Assembly: GCA_002309235.1 (NCBI GenBank)
Contig: DBXA01000012.1
Span: 1-5,409 of the forward strand
Direction of reading: 5' to 3'
Origin: Christensenella sp. UBA1224
GTDB lineage: Bacteria; Bacillota; Clostridia; Christensenellales; Aristaeellaceae
DNA length: 5,409 bases
Under the pieces are notes generated by a model. The model was not told where the DNA came from. It was given only the letters and a program-made list of their open reading frames with translations, and did no database searches. Within the stretch, counting starts at the first letter, position 1, and each line of letters opens with the position of its first letter. The translations under genes were made by a program, and so were the position numbers. Below, in pieces: positions 1 through 3,664 of the stretch.

Positions 1-266
1 CCCAGGCGGAGGACCGCGCGCACCGCATCGGTCAGGAGGATTCGATAGCCTGCTATTACCTTGTCTCGCCGCGAGGCTCGGACAGGGATATGCAGGATGC
101 CTTGGGGCTTAAGGTGAGCCAGTTTGTAAGCATGATGGGGGACGACCGCCTCGGGCAGGAGGATAAGCTCATCATGGAAACGGAGGCGCGTGAGAGGATC
201 AAGCGACTGGTCGAAAGGCTGATGGATGAAAAGGAATCACCCGGCGGAGCTGGCAGCTGGGAATAA
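1..266 (+). CDS. SNF2-family DEAD/DEAH-box helicase, C-terminal fragment (5' end outside window)
   Basis: The reading frame is open from position 3 to the TAA at 264-266 and gives 87 residues. Residues 1-11 read QAEDRAHRIGQ, the signature of helicase motif VI in SNF2/Swi2 ATPases, containing the arginine finger that contacts ATP. The following DSIACYYLVSP segment matches the strand usually found after motif VI in this family. The remainder (about residues 30-87) is charged, probably helical, and ends in a short Gly/Ser tail. SNF2 proteins are ATP-driven double-stranded DNA translocases; bacterial members are linked to transcription or repair, and some lie in mobile or defence loci. Nothing visible shows which role applies, because the ATPase lobe 1 and any N-terminal domain lie to the left of the window. 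The gene converges on mnmM with 20 bp between the stop codons. The family call is firm; the subfamily is not determined. Confidence 0.9.
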   Translation, partial: QAEDRAHRIGQEDSIACYYLVSPRGSDRDMQDALGLKVSQFVSMMGDDRLGQEDKLIMETEARERIKRLVERLMDEKESPGGAGSWE

Positions 267-282
267 GCAAAAGGGTATTCCC
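259..282. repeat. 7-bp perfect inverted repeat over the SNF2 stop codon, possible weak terminator
   Basis: GGGAATA (259-265) is the exact reverse complement of TATTCCC (276-282), with a 10-nt loop between. The left arm includes part of the SNF2 TAA stop, and the structure occupies most of the gap before the mnmM stop. A hairpin here could end transcripts from both sides. However, no T-run directly follows it on either strand: the nearest plus-strand T-run is at 304-310, about 21 nt away. It is therefore not a standard intrinsic terminator and may be chance. Confidence 0.3.
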
Positions 283-286
283 CTGA

Positions 287-895
287 TCACAGCATTCGTG
301 TAGTTTTTTTCATCTTCCTGCTCTTTTCCGCCTTTCGCACGGCGATCAGGAGCGGCGGATCCCCCGGCTGGTTCAGGTAGGCGTGAATGATGCAGTCATA
401 TCGAAGGGGATCGAGCCCCTTTGCCCAGGTGATCAGGCAATCCCTTTCGCGGGCACCTTCCTCGTGCCCCGGGTATACGCATACGGTGAGCATGCCGCCG
501 GGCTTCAGAAGCTCCAGACATGCCCGGACGGCGGGGAGTGTTGTGTCTGCGAGGGTTGTGACGGCATGCCGCGCGCCCGGCAGCCAGCCCAGGTTGAATA
601 CGGCCAGGTTTGCCTCTTCCCGTATGTACTCCTTTACGTCCTGATGTCCTGCGTGTATGAGAGCGGCTCTGCCGGCAAGGTTCTCCCTCTCAAGAAGGGC
701 TCGCGTCGCTTCTATTGCTTCTTCCTGGATATCAAAGGCATATACCTTCCCTTTATCCCCGACGAGCCGGCACAGCCGCAGGGTGTCGTGGCCGTTCCCC
801 ATTGTGGCGTCTATGGCGATATCGCCTTCCTCGAGCAGCTCCCGGTGGATCTCTTCTGCCCATCTGCGGGCGGAGCCTGTATCAAATTCATGCAT
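287..895 (-). CDS. mnmM: tRNA 5-aminomethyl-(2-thio)uridine-34 methyltransferase MnmM (YtqB family, class I SAM methyltransferase)
   Basis: The product is 202 residues, about the usual size for this family. It has a Rossmann methyltransferase core: motif I DATMGNGHDT at residues 29-38, an acidic residue in AFDIQ (D55) expected to hold the SAM ribose, NLGWLPG at 101-107, and YPGHEEG at 141-147. These are hallmarks of the YtqB family, annotated in older databases as 'rRNA methylase'. The B. subtilis homologue is known to methylate nm5(s2)U34 of tRNA to mnm5(s2)U34, finishing the wobble modification in Gram-positive bacteria that lack the MnmC methylase domain. The start at 893-895 is chosen because AGGAGG lies 6 nt upstream. 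The frame stays open to an ATG at 1120, but that would run 147 bp into the divergent LCP gene and add 75 residues unlike the family. The C-terminus is a basic tail (KSRKMKKTTR). The gene is divergent from the LCP gene and convergent with the SNF2 gene, so it is probably transcribed alone. Confidence 0.9.
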   Translation of the reverse strand: MHEFDTGSARRWAEEIHRELLEEGDIAIDATMGNGHDTLRLCRLVGDKGKVYAFDIQEEAIEATRALLERENLAGRAALIHAGHQDVKEYIREEANLAVFNLGWLPGARHAVTTLADTTLPAVRACLELLKPGGMLTVCVYPGHEEGARERDCLITWAKGLDPLRYDCIIHAYLNQPGDPPLLIAVRKAEKSRKMKKTTRML

Positions 896-901
896 GGAAA
901 G

Positions 902-908
902 CCTCCTC
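902..908 (-). promoter_or_regulatory. Shine-Dalgarno site of mnmM
   Basis: On the minus strand this reads GAGGAGG and sits 6 nt upstream of the ATG at 895-893. It is a near-perfect match to the 16S rRNA 3' end at ideal spacing. It decides the start, because a much longer upstream extension of the same frame exists. Confidence 0.85.
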
Positions 909-909
909 T

Positions 910-938
910 TTGACTTGTCGGTAAATATGCTATATACT
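910..938 (+). promoter_or_regulatory. Predicted vegetative (sigma-70/SigA-type) promoter of the LCP gene
   Basis: The -35 hexamer TTGACT (910-915) and the -10 hexamer TATACT (933-938) are separated by 17 bp. Each differs from consensus at one base, and the spacer is optimal. Transcription would begin near 945, leaving a leader of roughly 28 nt before the ATG at 974. The -35 element directly abuts the mnmM ribosome binding site on the other strand. Any mnmM promoter must lie in the same spacer, but only weak minus-strand hexamers are visible there (for example CATATT at 929-924). The promoter is inferred from sequence only. Confidence 0.65.
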
Positions 939-962
939 TTTCCCTGAAAAAAACCTTTTCCT

Positions 963-968
963 GAGAGG
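963..968 (+). promoter_or_regulatory. Shine-Dalgarno site of the LCP gene
   Basis: GAGAGG lies 5 nt before the ATG at 974. It is a reasonable match to the anti-Shine-Dalgarno sequence and supports this start, which also places a basic N-terminus directly before the membrane segment, as expected for the family. Confidence 0.7.
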
Positions 969-973
969 TCTGT

Positions 974-1885
974 ATGTTTTATAACGATAGGAACAGGCGC
1001 CGTGAAAGGCGCAGGCACGGCTGCCTCTTTTCTCTTTTTAAACTGGTCTTCTACTGCGTGCTGGCGCTGGCAATTTATGCTGCGGGGAAGACCGTGCTGA
1101 TCGACGGCGGGAACACGCATATACTGTTGATGGGCATCGATTACGATGCCTCAGGCACATCCCGTTCGGATACCATGCTCATCGTTTCCGTGAGTCCGAC
1201 GGGCAAGGTGCACCTGACTTCGATCCTGCGGGATACCTGGGTCGAGATACCGGGGCACGGCTACAATAAGATCAACACGGCATATCACTACGGCGGTGAG
1301 GAACTGGCGCTGGAGACGGTGAACAAGGCCTTCGGCCTCAATATCAAACAATATGCGGCGATATCCGTGCGCGGCATGCCGGTGCTTCTGGATACGATAG
1401 GCGGCATAGAGCTTTCTCTTACGAAGGAAGAGGCCAGGGAGACAAACAGGAATCTGGCCGCTCAGAGGGCTCTGCTCGCGAAGACCGGTACGGACCTGTC
1501 CGAGCTTACGGAATACGGGGACAACGTGCACCTGACCGCGGCGCAGGCCTTGTCATACTCCCGCATACGCTCCATCGGCAACGATTACGCCCGTACCGGC
1601 CGCCAGCGCAAGGTCATGAGCGCCGTGCTCGATAAGCTGCGCAGCATACGGAATCCCTACACCTTTTACAATTTCGTTTCCACCGGCATGCGGTGCCTCA
1701 ACACAAATGCGGATTGGCCTCAGGTCATCATGCTGGGAGTGTTCGCGGCGGCACGTGATGAAGTGAGCGAACTGCGCCTGCCCGCGGAAGGAGCCTATGA
1801 AAGCGGGTATTATGACGGCCGCTGGAGCATAAGGCCGAATCTGGAGGCGAACAGGAGGATATTCCGGGAATTCCTGGCAAATTAA
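974..1885 (+). CDS. LytR-CpsA-Psr (LCP) family cell wall glycopolymer ligase
   Basis: The 303-residue protein has a short, very basic cytoplasmic N-terminus (residues 1-15), one membrane segment at about 18-38, and an extracellular LCP domain from about 48 to the end. Family motifs are clear: ILLMGIDYD (50-58), SRSDTMLIVSV (63-73) with the metal/pyrophosphate-binding D66, LTSILRDTWV (81-90) with R86, GYNKINTAYHYGG (96-108), and YSRIR...DYARTGRQRKV (195-214) with the conserved arginines. LCP enzymes move undecaprenyl-linked glycopolymers (teichoic acid, capsule or similar) onto N-acetylmuramic acid of peptidoglycan at the outer membrane face. The segment at about 150-187, between the GGIEL strand and the HLTAAQAL helix, is longer than in minimal LCP domains. 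There is no C-terminal LytR_C domain. The gene has its own promoter. Its stop is 2 bp from the hemW stop and no terminator is visible. The polymer it attaches cannot be told from the sequence. Confidence 0.93.
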   Translation: MFYNDRNRRRERRRHGCLFSLFKLVFYCVLALAIYAAGKTVLIDGGNTHILLMGIDYDASGTSRSDTMLIVSVSPTGKVHLTSILRDTWVEIPGHGYNKINTAYHYGGEELALETVNKAFGLNIKQYAAISVRGMPVLLDTIGGIELSLTKEEARETNRNLAAQRALLAKTGTDLSELTEYGDNVHLTAAQALSYSRIRSIGNDYARTGRQRKVMSAVLDKLRSIRNPYTFYNFVSTGMRCLNTNADWPQVIMLGVFAAARDEVSELRLPAEGAYESGYYDGRWSIRPNLEANRRIFREFLAN

Positions 1886-1887
1886 AC

Positions 1888-3018
1888 TCAAAGATCCCGT
1901 ATCATCTCGAGCACAGCGGCGTCCTGTACATCCAGCCCTTTATCCGTCAGGCGGAAAAAGCCGTCTGAAATGACGGCGAGTCCGTTCGCGATCAGCGTTT
2001 CCGTTCTGTATACCTTGAAAAAGTCCATACCGAATCTATCATAGAAGGCTGCCAGTTCAATGCCGCGCGTCATGCGTGTGCCGAGCATGGCAGCTTCTTC
2101 CAATCTGTCAGACGTTGAGAGCTCCTGTGCATCAAGGCGCGTGTTTCCCGCAAGATAACCGTCTATGGAAGCATCGTTCCGGTATCTCACGCCATCCATC
2201 AGGGAATGTGCGGCACAGCCGAGTCCCAGGTAATCCCCTCCCTCCCAATAGCGGAGATTATGCCCGCACTCCATGCCGGGTTTAGCGTAATTGGAGATCT
2301 CATACCTTTCAAGACCTGCCTGGGAGAGCACACGGGCGGCTGTTTTTTGCATCGCGAGGCAGGTATCGTCATCGGGGACGGAGATCTCTCCCTTCGCGGC
2401 CTTTTCTGCAAGCAGTGTCCCTTCCTCCAATATCAGGCTGTAGCAGGAGATATGGGGAATGCCCAGGGATACCGCTTTGCGGAGCGTTTCCCGCCAGGTA
2501 TCCTGTGTTTGTCCCGGCAGCGCGTACATGAGATCCAGGTTGATGTTTTCAAAGCCCGCTTCCCTTGCCGTTTCTACCGCCCTGGTTATATCCGAAGGGG
2601 TGTGTATCCTGCCAAGTGTCCTGAGCAGCGCTTCATCAAAGGACTGGGCGCCGAAGGATATCCGGTTGACGCCGGCGGCCCGAAGCTGCCTGAGTTCTTC
2701 CAAAGTCACTGTTCCGGGGTTTGCCTCCGTGGCGATCTCTGCGTTTTCGTCAGGAGGAAAGAGGCGGAATACCTCTTCGAGGAGGCTGCACAGAAGATCT
2801 GCGGGCAAAACTGTCGGGGTGCCTCCGCCTATGAAGACGCTGGGGACCTCTCTTTTCCCGTACCGTTCGTAAACGCTGTGTGCTTCAGCTTTTACGGCAT
2901 CGCAATAACGCCCGAAATCGCTTTGGCGGCCTGCCTGTGAAGCGAAGTCGCAATAAAAGCATTTCCGGACGCAAAAGGGGATGTGTATATAGATGGAAGC
3001 AGCCTTTACGGGGTGCAT
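1888..3018 (-). CDS. hemW: HemW, radical SAM heme chaperone (coproporphyrinogen III oxidase-like protein)
   Basis: The 376-residue protein has the usual HemW length. IYIHIPFC leads into the radical-SAM cluster motif C16-x3-C20-x2-C23, which binds the 4Fe-4S cluster. GGGTPT (64-69) is the SAM-binding glycine motif, followed by EANP (98-101) and the NRISFGAQSF strand (118-127). HNLRYW at 253-258 is the HNxxYW motif characteristic of HemW and linked to heme binding. In place of a fourth cysteine after the cluster the protein has CDF, which fits HemW better than the true oxidase HemN. Known HemW proteins bind heme and deliver it to heme enzymes; they are often misannotated as coproporphyrinogen oxidase. 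The ATG at 3018-3016 lies inside the end of deoC (13-nt overlap). No good Shine-Dalgarno is seen before it, and no other start fits between it and the cluster motif. Translation is probably coupled to deoC. The usual lepA/hrcA/dnaK neighbours are not present here. Confidence 0.95.
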   Translation of the reverse strand: MHPVKAASIYIHIPFCVRKCFYCDFASQAGRQSDFGRYCDAVKAEAHSVYERYGKREVPSVFIGGGTPTVLPADLLCSLLEEVFRLFPPDENAEIATEANPGTVTLEELRQLRAAGVNRISFGAQSFDEALLRTLGRIHTPSDITRAVETAREAGFENINLDLMYALPGQTQDTWRETLRKAVSLGIPHISCYSLILEEGTLLAEKAAKGEISVPDDDTCLAMQKTAARVLSQAGLERYEISNYAKPGMECGHNLRYWEGGDYLGLGCAAHSLMDGVRYRNDASIDGYLAGNTRLDAQELSTSDRLEEAAMLGTRMTRGIELAAFYDRFGMDFFKVYRTETLIANGLAVISDGFFRLTDKGLDVQDAAVLEMIRDL

Positions 3019-3647
3019 ATGGCTTTGCCGGATGAGGTTCCTATGCGGGTGGCGCCGGCTTCTATCAATGCGAGGGCGTCTTCCTTCGTGCGCACACCGC
3101 CGGATGCCTTGACGCCGATATCGGGCCCTACAGTCTTGCGCATGAGCGCGATATCATGCACATTTGCCGCTCCGCCGGAGAATCCCGTGCAGGTCTTTAC
3201 GAAATCCGCTCCTGCCTTTACGGCGATCTCGCAGGCCTTTACCTTTTCCTCATCGGAGAGAAGGAATGTCTCTATGATGACCTTGACCAGTTTCCCGCCG
3301 CCGGCCTTTACTACCTCGCGGATATCGTTTTCTACATAGTCATAGTCCCCGGCCTTGAGATGGCCGATGTTGATGACCATATCGATCTCTTCCGCGCCAT
3401 CCTCTACAGCCTTGCGGGCTTCAAATGCCTTTACGGCTGAGGTATTCGCGCCGAGAGGGAAGCCTATGACGGTGCATACATTAACGCCGCTGCCCCTGAG
3501 AAGCTCTGCGCACAGCGCTACATGGCAGGGGTTTACGCAGACGGACGCACAGCCGAGGCTGCGGCTCTCCTCACACAGGGCACGGATGGCCTCCGGCTCC
3601 GCTGCCGGCTTAAGAAGGGTATTATCGATATAGGAAGCGAGCTTCAT
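3006..3647 (-). CDS. deoC: Deoxyribose-phosphate aldolase (DERA)
   Basis: The 213-residue TIM-barrel class I aldolase interconverts 2-deoxyribose 5-phosphate with glyceraldehyde 3-phosphate and acetaldehyde, in deoxynucleoside breakdown. Visible landmarks: N-terminal YIDNTLLKP (6-14), SVCVNP (35-40), IGFPLG (61-66), EEIDMVINIG (86-95) with catalytic D89, DFVKTCTGF (148-156) with the Schiff-base lysine K151, and VKASGGVRT (179-187) with the proton-relay lysine K180. The length matches the short bacterial DeoC form. The start at 3645-3647 is preferred because AAAGGAG lies 9 nt upstream. An in-frame ATG 7 codons earlier (3668) overlaps the preceding gene's stop as ATGA but has no properly spaced ribosome binding site. 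Nine of 213 residues are cysteine, four of them between residues 33 and 46. The gene sits 17 bp after the membrane-protein gene and overlaps hemW by 13 nt, so it is the middle gene of a likely operon. No other nucleoside-catabolism genes are in view. Confidence 0.95.
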   Translation of the reverse strand: MKLASYIDNTLLKPAAEPEAIRALCEESRSLGCASVCVNPCHVALCAELLRGSGVNVCTVIGFPLGANTSAVKAFEARKAVEDGAEEIDMVINIGHLKAGDYDYVENDIREVVKAGGGKLVKVIIETFLLSDEEKVKACEIAVKAGADFVKTCTGFSGGAANVHDIALMRKTVGPDIGVKASGGVRTKEDALALIEAGATRIGTSSGKAICTP

Positions 3648-3656
3648 ATATTTTGA

Positions 3657-3663
3657 CTCCTTT
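3657..3663 (-). promoter_or_regulatory. Shine-Dalgarno site of deoC
   Basis: On the minus strand this reads AAAGGAG, 9 nt before the ATG at 3647-3645. It lies in the 17-nt gap after the upstream stop codon (3665-3667). It decides between the start at 3647 and the ATG at 3668, because the upstream ATG would place this site inside the coding region. Confidence 0.8.
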
Positions 3664-3664
3664 A

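Noticed and set aside
383..947. Plus-strand open frames of 69-176 codons opposite mnmM
   Set aside because: They are antisense shadows of a clear methyltransferase gene, with no family resemblance or good ribosome binding sites.
941..962. A-run and T-run (GAAAAAAACCTTTTC) in the LCP leader as an attenuator
   Set aside because: The stem would be only A-U pairs with a tiny loop and no downstream U-tract, too weak to regulate convincingly.
896..1120. N-terminal extension of mnmM to an ATG at 1120 (277 residues in total)
   Set aside because: It would overlap the LCP gene by 147 bp and its well-formed promoter, the extra 75 residues do not resemble the family, and a near-perfect ribosome binding site marks the start at 895.
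1864..1877. Near-palindrome CCGGGAATTCCTGG at the end of the LCP gene as a terminator or operator
   Set aside because: It has one mismatch pair and no loop or T-run, and lies wholly inside coding sequence for conserved-looking C-terminal residues.
2206..2940. 244-codon plus-strand frame opposite hemW
   Set aside because: hemW is unmistakable on the other strand. The antisense frame has no recognisable domain and is explained by codon bias in a moderately GC-rich gene.
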